A stretch of 64,000 nucleotides of DNA from JAUMBM01 sp964441755 (GCA_964441755.1 CAYTVG010000001.1:310001-374000); one strand, 5' to 3'. Positions 25,662 to 35,891 are shown, counted from the stretch's first letter. Numbers and translations: made by a program. Notes: generated from the letters alone by a model not told the origin.

Positions 25662-26498
25662 TCACAGGCTGGGCAGTAATTTTAGTATGACTGCCTTTAG
25701 TCCTGGCTCTGCCGCCTGAACGGCACTAATAACATCCTGCAGGGAAGTTTCCCGAATTTCTGAGAGTGGGTAACACTTGTTGGAGACAACAGAAACCACC
25801 AGTACAGGCAGTTCCATGTGCCGGGCAACAAGTACTTCCGGTACCGTTGACATTCCGACGAGATCCCCGCCGATGACATGTAAAAAATGGTATTCGGCGG
25901 GGGTTTCAAGATTGGGACCCTGCAAGGCAACGTAGACACCTTCGTGCGCTGCCACGCCCAGTTCGGCTGCAATGGCCAGTGCCCGCGCATTAAGGGCTCG
26001 ATCATAGGTTTGCAGCATGTCAGGGAATCGTGGTCCCAGCCGCTCATCATTGTAGCCTCGCAACGGATTGTCAGCCTGCAGATTAATATGATCGCGAACG
26101 AAGACAATATCCCCCATATTGATGGAAGGGTTGGTGCTGCCTGCAGCATTGGAGATAATCAACCGCTCGATACCCAAAAATTTGAGAACACGCACAGGGA
26201 AGGTAAGCTGCTGCATGCTATAACCCTCATAGAAATGGAAACGCCCTGCCATGGCTACGACTGGCCGCCCGGCCAGGTAGCCAAAAATCAGTTTTCCCTG
26301 ATGACTTTCGACGGTAGAGACCGGAAAATGAGGGATGCGGGCATAATCAATACTAAAGACAGTTTCAATTTCATTAGCGAGTCCACTGAGGCCTGTCCCC
26401 AGAATAAAACCCAGCTGAGGCCGGAGATCTGTTCGCTTCTGTAAGAAGCTCACGCACTCCTGGATACGGCCATACAGCCCAGTATGTTCATCATTCAT
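25662..26498 (-). CDS. Purine nucleoside phosphorylase
   Basis: A 278-residue trimeric-type (PNP/MTAP family) enzyme that splits purine nucleosides with phosphate. Phosphate-site GTGLSGL, VAMAGRFHFYEGYS, base site YVALQGPNLETPAE and ribose-site GMSTVPE are all present. Asn in VVSNKCYP corresponds to the residue that favours 6-oxopurines (guanosine and inosine). It begins 12 bases after fadD on the same strand, so the two are cotranscribed despite unrelated roles. Confidence 0.94.
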   Translation of the reverse strand: MNDEHTGLYGRIQECVSFLQKRTDLRPQLGFILGTGLSGLANEIETVFSIDYARIPHFPVSTVESHQGKLIFGYLAGRPVVAMAGRFHFYEGYSMQQLTFPVRVLKFLGIERLIISNAAGSTNPSINMGDIVFVRDHINLQADNPLRGYNDERLGPRFPDMLQTYDRALNARALAIAAELGVAAHEGVYVALQGPNLETPAEYHFLHVIGGDLVGMSTVPEVLVARHMELPVLVVSVVSNKCYPLSEIRETSLQDVISAVQAAEPGLKAVILKLLPSL

Positions 26499-26510
26499 AT
26501 CTACTATGCA

Positions 26511-28184
26511 TTAAGCAGGTTTTTCCTGGTCGCGCAGGGCGCGGCGCAAAATTTTTCCTACGTTGGTTTTGGGAAGCTCGTCGCGAAATTCAACATACTT
26601 GGGAATCTTATATCCTGTCAGGTTGGTGCGACAGTGGCTAATGATTTCGTCCGTAGTGAGGCCGGGATCTTTACGTACGACAAAAACTTTGACGACTTCA
26701 CCGGATTTTTCATCTGCCACGCCGATGGCAGCAACTTCCAGCACTTTGGGGTGCATGATAATCACTTCCTCGACCTCATTGGGGTAAACGTTGAATCCGG
26801 ATACGAGAATCATATCTTTTTTACGGTCAACGATGGAGAAGAACCCGTCTTCTGTCATCATACCGATATCACCTGTACACAGCCAGCCATCCTGAATTGT
26901 CTGAGCTGTTGATTCGGGCCTGTTGAAATAGCCTTTCATCACCTGTGGTCCTTTGACCTGTATTTCACCTATGCCGCCCGGGGGCTGTACAATACCTTTT
27001 TCGTCGACAATCCGCACATCAGTGGAGGGCATGGGTAAGCCTATGGAGCCTATGCGGCAGGTGTTATCGAGCGGATTTACGCTCACCACGGGGCTCGATT
27101 CTGTCATGCCGAATCCTTCAGCGAGGATGCAGCCGGTTGTTTGCTGCCAGCGTTCCGCGACAGCGCGCTGGACGGCCATACCACCGCCTACAGTTACTTT
27201 CAGGTAGCTGAAGTTGAGGCCGGCAAATTGCGGGTGGTTGAGCAATCCGTTGAAAAGGGTATTGACGCCTGTGATGACAGAGACGGGATAGTCCTTCATG
27301 GTTTTGATGATGGAATTGAGATCTCTCGCGTTGGTGATCAATAGGTTGAGGGTACCAAAGCTCATCAGTGCCAGTGCATTGACCGTGAAAGCGAAGATAT
27401 GGTAGAGCGGTAGCGGACAAAGAGCTACTTCTGCCTTTTCTTTAAGATAGGGATTCATCCAGGCTTTGATCTGGAGCATATTGCTGACGATGTTTTTATT
27501 GGTCAGCATAGCGCCTTTGGAAACACCAGTTGTGCCACCTGTATACTGCAGCAGGATGACATCATCTGCTGAAGCTTTGAAAGACGGCAGCGTAAATTTG
27601 CGCCCGTGTTTAAGGGCCTCCATGAAGGGAACAGTATTGGCCAGGTGGAAGGGAGGCACCATTTTTTTGATGCGCCTGACCACAAAATTGACGATGTTGC
27701 CTTTGGGGAAGCCCAACATCTCTCCTATACTGGCCAAGATGACTGTTTTGATCTGGGTTTCTTTGACAATCGCCTGGAGGTTGGCAGCAAAATTTTCGGC
27801 AATAACAATCGCCTTGACACCCGAGTCATCAAACTGATGCAGCATTTCGCGGGGCGTATACAGCGGATTGGTATTGACAACTACGAGGCCTGCGCGAAGT
27901 GCGCCAAACAAAGCAATGGGGTATTGTAGCAGGTTGGGCATCATGATGGCTATCTTATCGCCTGGCTGCAGGCCGCGCGAATGCAGGTAGGCACCGAAAT
28001 GTCGCGAGAGCAGTTCGATTTCTGTGAAAGACATAGACTTGCCCATACAAGCAAAGGCGGGCGCATCGCCGTATTTCTGGAAAGTTTCTTCCAACAACTG
28101 TACGACGGTCGCGTAGGTATTGGTATCAATATTGGCCGGCACACCAGCGGGATAGTGCTTGAGCCAGGGACGCAGTTCACTCAT
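26511..28184 (-). CDS. fadD: Long-chain fatty acid-CoA ligase, FadD type
   Basis: A 557-residue adenylate-forming ligase that activates long-chain fatty acids. The AMP-binding P-loop is YTGGTTGVSKGAM (about 200-212), followed by EGFGMTESSPV, the YFNRPEST block, GWLCTGDIG, and the catalytic lysine in LPKTNVGKILRRALR. The ATG at 28184 is chosen over a TTG three codons upstream. It is divergent from glyS. A second acyl-CoA ligase of another subgroup lies at 48757. Confidence 0.93.
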   Translation of the reverse strand: MSELRPWLKHYPAGVPANIDTNTYATVVQLLEETFQKYGDAPAFACMGKSMSFTEIELLSRHFGAYLHSRGLQPGDKIAIMMPNLLQYPIALFGALRAGLVVVNTNPLYTPREMLHQFDDSGVKAIVIAENFAANLQAIVKETQIKTVILASIGEMLGFPKGNIVNFVVRRIKKMVPPFHLANTVPFMEALKHGRKFTLPSFKASADDVILLQYTGGTTGVSKGAMLTNKNIVSNMLQIKAWMNPYLKEKAEVALCPLPLYHIFAFTVNALALMSFGTLNLLITNARDLNSIIKTMKDYPVSVITGVNTLFNGLLNHPQFAGLNFSYLKVTVGGGMAVQRAVAERWQQTTGCILAEGFGMTESSPVVSVNPLDNTCRIGSIGLPMPSTDVRIVDEKGIVQPPGGIGEIQVKGPQVMKGYFNRPESTAQTIQDGWLCTGDIGMMTEDGFFSIVDRKKDMILVSGFNVYPNEVEEVIIMHPKVLEVAAIGVADEKSGEVVKVFVVRKDPGLTTDEIISHCRTNLTGYKIPKYVEFRDELPKTNVGKILRRALRDQEKPA

Positions 28185-28353
28185 GGTCGGCAAATGATTT
28201 TGGTTAAAGCTCGTGATTCATAAAGATGTAAAGTTAACACATCGGCATCATTTAGTGGGGAGCGCACGGATATTTTGCCGGAAAATTAGCTGCATTTTAG
28301 CCGAATGGACTAACAGTGGGGGGTGGAAAGGTCATACTATGTGGGCAAATACA

Positions 28354-28361
28354 TATCTTTG
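28354..28361 (+). promoter_or_regulatory. -7 box for glyS
   Basis: TATCTTTG matches the Bacteroidota TAnnTTTG box and lies 22 bases before the glyS ATG. No clear TTTG is found 19-20 bases upstream. Confidence 0.55.
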
Positions 28362-28383
28362 CAACTCCAAAAGATTGAAGACA

Positions 28384-29940
28384 ATGGCACAGCAACAAAG
28401 TGATGTTTTTAAGAAACTTACCGCACACTGTAAGGAATATGGCTTTATTTACCCTTCCAGCGAAATTTATGATGGTCTTGGGGCGGTATATGATTACGGT
28501 CCCTACGGTGTGGCGTTAAAAAATAACATCAAAGAATACTGGTGGCGTGCCATGGTGCAAATGCATCAAAATATTGTTGGCATTGATGCAGCCATTTTCA
28601 TGCACCCCAAAACATGGAAAGCTTCTGGCCATGTTGACGCTTTCAACGACCCGTTGGTGGATAACAAGGACAGCAAAAAACGTTACCGTGCGGATACCTT
28701 GATCGAAGATGCCATCGAAAAGATAGGTGCGAAAATTGACAAAGAGGTAGAAAAGGCGAAAAAGCGCTTTGCAGATTTTGATGAGGCGCTCTTCCGCAGC
28801 ACAAATCCGCGGGTGGTCGAGTACCAGCAGCAGGTTAATAGCCTGACGGAGCGGCTTGCAGCCGCGATGAGTGCAGGTGATATGGAGGCACTCAAAGGGC
28901 TAATCGAGGAGCTGGAGATAGCAGATCCCGATACGGGTTCCCGCAACTGGACAGATGTCCGCCAGTTCAACCTCATGTTTTTCACCCAACTTGGCAATAT
29001 TGCCGGAGAAGAAGGCAAGCTTTATCTGCGCCCGGAGACGGCACAGGGTATTTTTGTCAATTTTCTGAATGTACAAAAGACGACGCGGCAAAAACTGCCT
29101 TTCGGCATTGCGCAGATAGGGAAAGCTTTCCGCAACGAGATAGTAGCACGGCAGTTCATCTTCCGCATGCGCGAATTCGAGCAGATGGAGATGCAGTTTT
29201 TTATTCCGCCGGGCACACAACAAGAGTGGTACGCTTACTGGAAAGAAAGGCGCATGGCCTGGCACCTGGCACTTGGCACGCCGGCAGAAAAACTGCGCTT
29301 TAAAGATCATGACAATCTTGCGCACTATGCCGATGCCGCTGTTGATATCCAGTTCGAATTTCCTTTTGGTTTTCGGGAGCTTGAGGGGATACACTCGCGT
29401 ACAGATTTTGACTTGCGCAATCACCAGGAGTTGTCGGGCAAGAAGCTTCAGTATTTTGATCCCGAGCGCAACGAAAGCTATGTGCCGTATGTAGTGGAAA
29501 CGTCTATTGGAGCAGACCGGATGTTCTTGGCTATGCTGAGCAATGCGCTGGTAGAAGAAGAAGTTGGCGGCTCAGGAGAGGAAGGAAATACCCGTGATGT
29601 ACTCAAGCTGCCGCCTGCGCTGGCACCCATCAAAGCGGCTATTTTTCCGCTCAAGCGCAATGAGGAATCTTTGGTGAAAGCAGCTCAGGACATCTTCAAT
29701 GATCTGCGCTTTAGCTTCCCTGTGCAGTACGACGATACGGGTTCTATCGGGAAACTGTACCGCCGGCAGGATGCCATTGGTACACCTTTCTGTATCACGG
29801 TTGACTTTGAAACACTCGAAAACAATACGGTCACGCTGCGCGAGCGCGACAGCATGCAGCAGGAGCGTGTTTCCATCAGTGAACTGGAAAACATCATTCG
29901 CAGGCGGGTAGATTTCAAGACGTTGTTGCAGGGCTGGTAG
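28384..29940 (+). CDS. glyS: Glycine-tRNA ligase (alpha2 type)
   Basis: A 518-residue class II synthetase of the dimeric eukaryal/Gram-positive kind. Class II motif 1 region is KKLTAHCKEYGFIYPSSEIYDGLGAVYDYGPYGVALKNNIKEYWW, motif 2 FRNEIVARQFIFRMREFEQMEMQFF, and motif 3 near IGADRMFLAML. A long helical insertion (about 110-165) with heptad-like charge is present, as in related Bacteroidota. The ATG at 28384 is set by the promoter box and alignment with family starts. Confidence 0.95.
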   Translation: MAQQQSDVFKKLTAHCKEYGFIYPSSEIYDGLGAVYDYGPYGVALKNNIKEYWWRAMVQMHQNIVGIDAAIFMHPKTWKASGHVDAFNDPLVDNKDSKKRYRADTLIEDAIEKIGAKIDKEVEKAKKRFADFDEALFRSTNPRVVEYQQQVNSLTERLAAAMSAGDMEALKGLIEELEIADPDTGSRNWTDVRQFNLMFFTQLGNIAGEEGKLYLRPETAQGIFVNFLNVQKTTRQKLPFGIAQIGKAFRNEIVARQFIFRMREFEQMEMQFFIPPGTQQEWYAYWKERRMAWHLALGTPAEKLRFKDHDNLAHYADAAVDIQFEFPFGFRELEGIHSRTDFDLRNHQELSGKKLQYFDPERNESYVPYVVETSIGADRMFLAMLSNALVEEEVGGSGEEGNTRDVLKLPPALAPIKAAIFPLKRNEESLVKAAQDIFNDLRFSFPVQYDDTGSIGKLYRRQDAIGTPFCITVDFETLENNTVTLRERDSMQQERVSISELENIIRRRVDFKTLLQGW

Positions 29941-30002
29941 CATGCTGCCACAGCTGACAATACGCGGATTGGGACTGTGATTTTTGAGGTGTCATTAACA
30001 TA

Positions 30003-30051
30003 ATTTTGCCGCGAGGACTTTGTGCAAATGCACTGAGCCTCGCGGCAAAAT
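30003..30051 (+). repeat. Palindrome ATTTTGCCGCGAGG/CCTCGCGGCAAAAT
   Basis: A 14-bp perfect stem (30003-30016 with 30038-30051) with a 21-base loop that itself holds GTGC-AAAT-GCAC. It lies between glyS and rlmD, 17 bases before the rlmD ATG. No T-run follows, so it is not an ordinary terminator. Confidence 0.75.
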
Positions 30052-30068
30052 GTATAACAGAAGGTCTT

Positions 30069-31481
30069 ATGGGGAGAAGTCGCAACAAACCACAAATGGT
30101 TGCCAATGTAAGGTTTACAGGTCTTGCCGATAAGGGGATGGCCGTAGGGCGCGATGCCGAGGGGCGGGTGATCTTTGCTGAGGGAGCAGTGCCCGGAGAT
30201 GTACAGGATGTATTGGTAATCAAGCGCAAAAAGGGCGTTCAGTTTGGTGTTGCCAAGCAGCTTAAGGAGGCTTCTCCTGATCGGGTAGAGCCATTCTGTG
30301 CGCACTTCGGCAGTTGCGGCGGCTGCAAATGGCAGCATCTTTCGTATGAAGCTCAGCTTCGCCACAAACAACAGCAGGTAGCCGATGCTGTCCGGCATCT
30401 TGCTAAGCTGGAATTTGACCAACTTGAGCCCATTCTGGGAGCTGATGAGACTACCTACTATCGCAATAAGCTGGAGTTTGGTTGCGCCAATCGTCGTTGG
30501 CTCACAGCCGAGGAGATTGCCACGGAGGTGAGTACTTTCGAAGATGTCATAGGCTTCCATCGCCCGGGTGTCTATGACAAAATTTTGCCTATAACTCATT
30601 GCTGGCTGCAGGCTTCGCCAAGCAATGAGATACGCAACGGCATAGCAGCGCTTGCGCGCAGCATGCAGCTGCCTTTTTTCGATATGCGCGAGCAAAAAGG
30701 CTTGCTGCGGCAGCTGCTCATCCGCACGAGCAGCCTGGGGGAGACGATGGTAATCATTGCTTTTCATCGCGACGAGGCAGCGGAAATACAGCCCTTTCTA
30801 CAGGCAGTGGTTGAGGCTTTCCCGGAAATCAGCACCCTGATTTATTGTATTAATCCCAAACTCAATGAGTTTCTGCTTGACCTTGAAATGCGGACATTTC
30901 ATGGAAAGGGATATATCGAAGAGCAACTGGGGCATGTGCGCTTTGTCATTGGGCCAAAGTCATTTTTTCAGACCAATACCAGGCAGGCAGTTAACTTGTA
31001 TGATCTGGTGGTGGAGATGGCAGACTGCAAAGGCGATGAAAATGTATACGATTTGTATACAGGTATCGGCAGTATTGCGCTCTACATGGCAGATCGGGTA
31101 CAAAAGGTCGTGGGCATAGAGGAGATTGGTGCTGCCATTGAGGATGCACGGCTCAATGCAGCGCGCAACAACATTGCCAATGCCGTTTTCTATGCCGGGG
31201 ACGTCAAAAACATACTTACACCTGCTTTTGCCGATGAGCACGGCAAGCCGGATTTGTTGATTACCGATCCGCCCAGAGCCGGGATGCATCCGGAGGTGGT
31301 CAATATGTTGCTTCAGCTGGCAGCCCCAAGGCTAGTGTATGTAAGTTGCAATCCGGCAACACAGGCACGAGACCTGCAACTTCTTTCCGAGCGTTACGAA
31401 CTAAAGCGCCTACGGCCGGTAGATATGTTTCCGCATACCTCCCATGTCGAAAGTGTGGCGCTGCTGGAGCTGAAAAATTAG
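30069..31481 (+). CDS. rlmD: 23S rRNA (uracil-5)-methyltransferase, RlmD/RumA type
   Basis: A 470-residue SAM-dependent RNA m5U methyltransferase. An N-terminal TRAM domain (ANVRFTGLADKGMAVG...) precedes the iron-sulfur cysteine cluster CAHFGSCGGCKWQHL, and the catalytic part has YDLYTGIGSIAL (SAM site), DPPRAG and the nucleophile cysteine in VYVSCNPATQARDL. The exact uridine modified is inferred. The ATG at 30069 is used; a frame from TTG at 30006 lies in the palindrome. Confidence 0.92.
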   Translation: MGRSRNKPQMVANVRFTGLADKGMAVGRDAEGRVIFAEGAVPGDVQDVLVIKRKKGVQFGVAKQLKEASPDRVEPFCAHFGSCGGCKWQHLSYEAQLRHKQQQVADAVRHLAKLEFDQLEPILGADETTYYRNKLEFGCANRRWLTAEEIATEVSTFEDVIGFHRPGVYDKILPITHCWLQASPSNEIRNGIAALARSMQLPFFDMREQKGLLRQLLIRTSSLGETMVIIAFHRDEAAEIQPFLQAVVEAFPEISTLIYCINPKLNEFLLDLEMRTFHGKGYIEEQLGHVRFVIGPKSFFQTNTRQAVNLYDLVVEMADCKGDENVYDLYTGIGSIALYMADRVQKVVGIEEIGAAIEDARLNAARNNIANAVFYAGDVKNILTPAFADEHGKPDLLITDPPRAGMHPEVVNMLLQLAAPRLVYVSCNPATQARDLQLLSERYELKRLRPVDMFPHTSHVESVALLELKN

Positions 31482-31815
31482 CATTTGTTGGACCTTTCTG
31501 TCAGAGATAAAAAGTATTCTTATTCGTATGTTTTACATTGTTGTAGCGGTATAACCGGTATTGGGAGCCCCAAAAAGGCATTTTGAGATCTGGTGACATA
31601 GTCAAGTACTCTTGCCTGCTGATATTCCTGTCAATTGCAAAACGTTTGATAACAGGCGACAGAACCGCCGGTCTTAGAAATAATGGTGTTCGGCACCACA
31701 AAACCGTACTTTGATCGATTATCCCATAGCGTGGCGCAACGGCAGGTCAATTTAACCCGTCTTTAGGTGTGTTTCACCAAAAGAGCTGCACGGGCAGCGG
31801 ATAACGATCAGGGTT
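31482..31815. other. Intergenic region without recognised features
   Basis: A 334-base gap before the TonB-type barrel. No gene-like frame, strong hairpin or clear promoter was found. Confidence 0.5.
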
Positions 31816-34257
31816 ATGCATCAGAAAAATTTATTGTGGATGGTATGGCTGCTGCTTAGCAGCGGTATGTTGGCTGCACAGTCGCAGGCAAGCCTGCAAG
31901 GTTTTGTCAGAGAAGCAGGCGGGGAAGCCGTCATGTTTGCCAATTGTATTTTGTACAGTGCTACAGATTCGACCATCGTCAAAGCGACTTCTACCGACGA
32001 ACAAGGGCAGTACGCCCTGTTGGGTCTGTCCGAAGGGCGCTATTGGTTAGAAGTGAGTTATGTAGGGCTTGAATCTTACCAGTCTGCTGTCTTTGAACTC
32101 CGGGCGGCCGAAGAGAGGCAAATGTCGGATATCACCATGTCCGCAGCAGCAGCATCCTTGGCAGAAGTGACGGTCACTGCCCGTAAGCCGATTGTAGAGA
32201 TGCGATCAGACATGACTGTCTTTAATGTAGATGCTATGCCTACGGCCTCTGGCAACAATGCGCTGGAGATGCTGCGCAAAGCGCCGGGTGTTGTAGTTGA
32301 TAACAACGACAATATTCTGCTAATGGGTAAAAATGGTGTCCGCATCTACATTGATGGCAAACCATCACCACTCAGCATGGCCGACCTGGCTGCTTTTTTA
32401 AAAAACATACAAGCCACAGAAATTGAAGCAGTTGAAATTATTACCAGTCCGGGGGCACGCTACGAGGCAGAAGGAAATGCCGGTATCATCAACATACGTT
32501 TCAAAAAGAATAAAAGCCTCGGAACCAATGGTAATCTCGACCTTACCTATCGGGTGGGTATCCATTCTTCTTACAATGGTGCACTGGGCCTGAATCATCG
32601 CAATGAAAAAGTGAATGTATTTGGTCGCTATAGCTATGCCAACGGGCATAATTTCAGCTTTCAAAACTTTTTGCGCAACCAGAGCGGACTCAGCTTCGTT
32701 CAGTCAAGTCGCCAGCGGTGGGGATGGGAGAATAGTAATTTTCGTGCGGGGGCTGATTTTTTTATATCTCCCAAGCAAACACTTGGCGTGCTCGTGAGTG
32801 GATTCTTGGCAGGTAATAAGGGAATTGGGGACAGCAGAACAGAGATAGGAACACTGGCTGATGCTACTGTTCAGCAGGTACTGCAGGCCGGGTCTAGCTT
32901 TGAGAATGACAACCATAACTACAATGCAAATATCAACTACCGCCTCGATGAAGGGGAAGGGAAAACGCTGAATATAGACCTTGACTATGCCCGATTCCGG
33001 AATACAAACAAGTCTTATCAACCCAATTATTACTATGATCCGACAGAAACGCAGCTCTTGAGTAGTCGGATTTTTGGCAATGATGCGCCGACAGATATAG
33101 ATCTCGCCTCCCTGAAGCTGGATCATGAGCGCTCGTTGGGTGACGGGAAGCTGTCTGTGGGCGGAAAAGTATCGTATGTACTCACAGACAACACCTTTGA
33201 TTTTTACAATTATCCCGATGGACTACCGATACTCGACCTGCAGAATAGCAATAACTTTGTCTACACGGAAAATATCAATTCGATATATGCGCAGTACCAG
33301 CGCAAAATCAATACCCGTACCAGTGTGCAGGCAGGTGTGCGGCTCGAGCATACGCATTCGGTGGGTGAACTCACAAGCCAGCGGACTACGGACAACAACC
33401 GGGTGGAGCGGGATTATCTCAATCTTTTTCCTTCAGCGGGAATCAGCCATCAGTTGAATGATAATAATGCGCTTCGGTTAGACTACAGCTATCGCATTGA
33501 CCGCCCGCGCTACGAAAACCTCAACCCTTTTGAGTTTAGGCTTGATGAGCTTACTTTTCAGCGAGGCAACCCTTTTCTGCGGCCCCAATACACCCATAAT
33601 GCCTCGGCTGCCTACACGCTCAGGCAAATGTATTCCGCTACGCTTTCATACAGCCACACAAATGACCTGATGGCACAGATAACAGACACACTATCCGGCA
33701 ACCGGGCATTTATCGGGCCCAGGAATATAGCCACACAACAGGTAGTCAGCCTCCAGTTGAGTGCACCCATTCAGTTGACCAAGTGGTGGAATGTATACGT
33801 CAACGCAAGCGTCTTCAATACCCGTAACGAAAGCAATTTTGGCGAGGGGAAGGTGATTGACATAGCGCGCACCACCTTTTCGACTTACGTGCAGAATACG
33901 CTTACGCTGCCGGGCGATATATCAGCGGAGATTTCTGGTTTCTACAACTCCCCTTCGATATGGGAGGGTAATTTTAGGTCTGCTGCTATGGGAAGTGTAG
34001 ACGTAGGGTTTAGCAAAAAAATAATGGATGACAGGGGGCGGCTTCGGGTTTCAGTGTCCGATGTATTTCTTACCCAACGTTGGCAAGGCATTAATATGTT
34101 TGGTGATCTCATGATGAATGCCAGTGGTGGCTGGGAGAGCCGGAGGTTGACGGTGCAGTGGGTATATAATTTTGGCAATCAGGAGGTCAAAGAATCGAGG
34201 CGTCGGCAGACAGGACTTGAGGCAGAAAAAAATCGCGTTGGCAGCGGAAATAATTGA
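31816..34257 (+). CDS. TonB-dependent-receptor-like outer membrane protein
   Basis: An 813-residue outer-membrane protein. The signal peptide (residues 1-21, cleavage after LAA) is followed by a carboxypeptidase-regulatory-like beta-sandwich (about 25-110), a plug domain (LAEVTVTARKPIVEMRSDMTVFNVD and GVRIYIDGKPSPL) and a large barrel of the OMP_b-brl_3 type (RYEAEGNAGIINIRFKKN and many strands). No SusD partner is adjacent, so it is not a classic Sus pair. Its ligand is unknown; siderophore, peptide or glycan import are all possible. Confidence 0.88.
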   Translation: MHQKNLLWMVWLLLSSGMLAAQSQASLQGFVREAGGEAVMFANCILYSATDSTIVKATSTDEQGQYALLGLSEGRYWLEVSYVGLESYQSAVFELRAAEERQMSDITMSAAAASLAEVTVTARKPIVEMRSDMTVFNVDAMPTASGNNALEMLRKAPGVVVDNNDNILLMGKNGVRIYIDGKPSPLSMADLAAFLKNIQATEIEAVEIITSPGARYEAEGNAGIINIRFKKNKSLGTNGNLDLTYRVGIHSSYNGALGLNHRNEKVNVFGRYSYANGHNFSFQNFLRNQSGLSFVQSSRQRWGWENSNFRAGADFFISPKQTLGVLVSGFLAGNKGIGDSRTEIGTLADATVQQVLQAGSSFENDNHNYNANINYRLDEGEGKTLNIDLDYARFRNTNKSYQPNYYYDPTETQLLSSRIFGNDAPTDIDLASLKLDHERSLGDGKLSVGGKVSYVLTDNTFDFYNYPDGLPILDLQNSNNFVYTENINSIYAQYQRKINTRTSVQAGVRLEHTHSVGELTSQRTTDNNRVERDYLNLFPSAGISHQLNDNNALRLDYSYRIDRPRYENLNPFEFRLDELTFQRGNPFLRPQYTHNASAAYTLRQMYSATLSYSHTNDLMAQITDTLSGNRAFIGPRNIATQQVVSLQLSAPIQLTKWWNVYVNASVFNTRNESNFGEGKVIDIARTTFSTYVQNTLTLPGDISAEISGFYNSPSIWEGNFRSAAMGSVDVGFSKKIMDDRGRLRVSVSDVFLTQRWQGINMFGDLMMNASGGWESRRLTVQWVYNFGNQEVKESRRRQTGLEAEKNRVGSGNN

Positions 34258-34326
34258 TGTTGCTATTCGCAAGGTGTATAGTTGCGGGGAAATTTCTATT
34301 TTTGGGAAATTCAAACAAGGACCCGC

Positions 34327-35388
34327 ATGGCCATCTTGGTGCTGGCATTGGTGACAGCATTTTTGCTAACTTATTTTGCGTTACCAACAATTATTCAGAT
34401 TGCGCGTACTCGTCGGTTGCATACTGCAACCGACGCTCGTGGCTACGAGCGGGTAATGATCTCGCCCCTGGGAGGGATTGGTATTTTTGCAGGAACCATA
34501 TTTTCAATTCTGCTTTGGACGCCTTTTGTTGACTTCAATAAATTGCAGTACATTCTTTGTGCACTCACCATCCTTTTTCTCGTAGCTGCCCGGGATGATC
34601 TTTCGGCGGTATCTGTCGGGAAAAAACTGGCAGCACAGCTGATGGCAGGGCTGATACTTGTTTGTAAATCAGATATCCGTTTGCATGGACTGGAGTTCCT
34701 TTCCGGCATAGGAAACGTGGTTTCTGAAGGTGTAGAGATTACGATTTCTTTGTTTGTTATTTTGTTGATTACCAATGCATTTAACTTGATTGATGGTGTA
34801 AACGGACTGGCTGCCAGTCTTGGTGCTCTGGCTACGGGCGTTTGGGGGGTATGGTTTTTTCTGGCCGACCACACAGCCTACGCGACTATTGCCATCGCGT
34901 TGATGGGGAGTATGCTGGCGTTTCTCAAGTACAATATGCATCCGGCCAGGATACACATGGGTGATTCGGGATCGCTGGTGTTGGGGATAATCTGCGCCAT
35001 ACTCGCTGTAGAATTTATAGAAGTCAACGCAAAACTGGACTATAAATCACAGCAAGCATTGTCGGGAGCGCCTGCTGTGGCCATTGCTGTATTGTTTGTA
35101 CCACTATTGGATACCTTGCGGGTGGCCATCCTCAGGTTGTATGCGGGTGCCAATTTACTAGAGGCTGACCGACGACATATACACCATTTACTTTTTGATG
35201 CGGGTTACAGCCACGATCAAATAACGACTGGTCTTGTGGGGTTCACCATTTTACTGGTCAGTATGATTCTTGGTTTAGATGGTGTGTGGGGTTTATACGG
35301 CAATTTATTGCTGGAGGTATTCGTTGTAGCAGGAGTTTTGTATTGGTTGGGAGAACAAAAAAGTAAAACGGCCAACGCAACTTCATGA
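34327..35388 (+). CDS. Polyprenyl-phosphate GlcNAc-1-phosphate transferase (WecA/TagO-like)
   Basis: A 353-residue integral membrane enzyme with about ten helices that loads a sugar phosphate on undecaprenyl phosphate and starts cell-surface glycan synthesis. Catalytic motifs are AARDDL (metal-binding Asp pair), NAFNLIDGVNGLA (conserved Asp/Asn), MGDSGSL and the HIHH in EADRRHIHHLLFDAGYS, which marks the WecA rather than MraY branch. The ATG at 34327 is chosen over a TTG 15 codons upstream. The crcB start overlaps its stop by four bases. Confidence 0.9.
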   Translation: MAILVLALVTAFLLTYFALPTIIQIARTRRLHTATDARGYERVMISPLGGIGIFAGTIFSILLWTPFVDFNKLQYILCALTILFLVAARDDLSAVSVGKKLAAQLMAGLILVCKSDIRLHGLEFLSGIGNVVSEGVEITISLFVILLITNAFNLIDGVNGLAASLGALATGVWGVWFFLADHTAYATIAIALMGSMLAFLKYNMHPARIHMGDSGSLVLGIICAILAVEFIEVNAKLDYKSQQALSGAPAVAIAVLFVPLLDTLRVAILRLYAGANLLEADRRHIHHLLFDAGYSHDQITTGLVGFTILLVSMILGLDGVWGLYGNLLLEVFVVAGVLYWLGEQKSKTANATS

Positions 35389-35744
35389 ATTCATTATGGA
35401 TATTTATCGGAGGAGGTGTGGGGAGTTTGTGTCGCTATTACACGGGCATTTGGCTGAACCACGAGGGACAATTTCCGTTCGGCACATGGATTGCCAATAT
35501 TCTGAGTTGTATGCTGTTAGGTGTTTTGCTGGCTGCATCCTCGCGCTATTGGCTGCCGGCTGAATACCGCTTGTTATTGGTGACTGGGTTTTGCGGTGGT
35601 TTCAGCACTTTTTCGACTTTTTCCAATGAAATGCTTCAAATGATAAGAGGAGGTATGTGGTGGATGGCGGCTGTATATTTACTGAGCAGTTTGATGGGTG
35701 GTTTACTGAGCGTGTGGCTGGGAATGCGTATTTTGGGGGATTAG
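35385..35744 (+). CDS. crcB: Fluoride channel Fluc
   Basis: A 119-residue four-helix protein that lets fluoride leave the cell as a dual-topology dimer. Conserved GGGVGSLCRY, FGTWIANILSC (the Asn of the pore) and TGFCGGFSTFSTFSNE (Phe box and sodium-site residues) are intact. It overlaps the previous gene by four bases. No fluoride riboswitch was recognised upstream, which fits its place inside an operon. Confidence 0.95.
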   Translation: MNSLWIFIGGGVGSLCRYYTGIWLNHEGQFPFGTWIANILSCMLLGVLLAASSRYWLPAEYRLLLVTGFCGGFSTFSTFSNEMLQMIRGGMWWMAAVYLLSSLMGGLLSVWLGMRILGD

Positions 35745-35769
35745 TTTGGCTAAAAGCAGTTTTCAATAT

Positions 35770-35797
35770 GCATTTGGTCGGCGCAGCCGCCAAATGC
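35770..35797. repeat. Palindrome GCATTTGG...CCAAATGC
   Basis: Arms of eight bases enclose T-CGGC-GCA-GCCG, which extends the stem with a T bulge. The inner sequence resembles that of the 9993-10036 palindrome (TTTGG...GCAGCCGCCAAA). Confidence 0.75.
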
Positions 35798-35811
35798 GTT
35801 TCAGACAGCTA

Positions 35812-35846
35812 CTTATTTTGGGCGCCTTAAAGCCGCCAAAAATAAG
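35812..35846. repeat. Imperfect palindrome CTTATTTTGGGCGCC/GCCGCCAAAAATAAG
   Basis: Thirteen of 15 positions pair, with a TTAAA loop. It sits 14 bases after the preceding palindrome, 46 bases before the M48 gene. No T-run follows. Confidence 0.6.
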
Positions 35847-35891
35847 GAAGGGCTCATTAAAAACAGGGCATACAAAAAACAGGCACAAAGT

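Noticed and set aside
31501..31701. Small leftward frame between rlmD and the TonB-type gene
   Set aside because: No recognisable protein features and no upstream signal.
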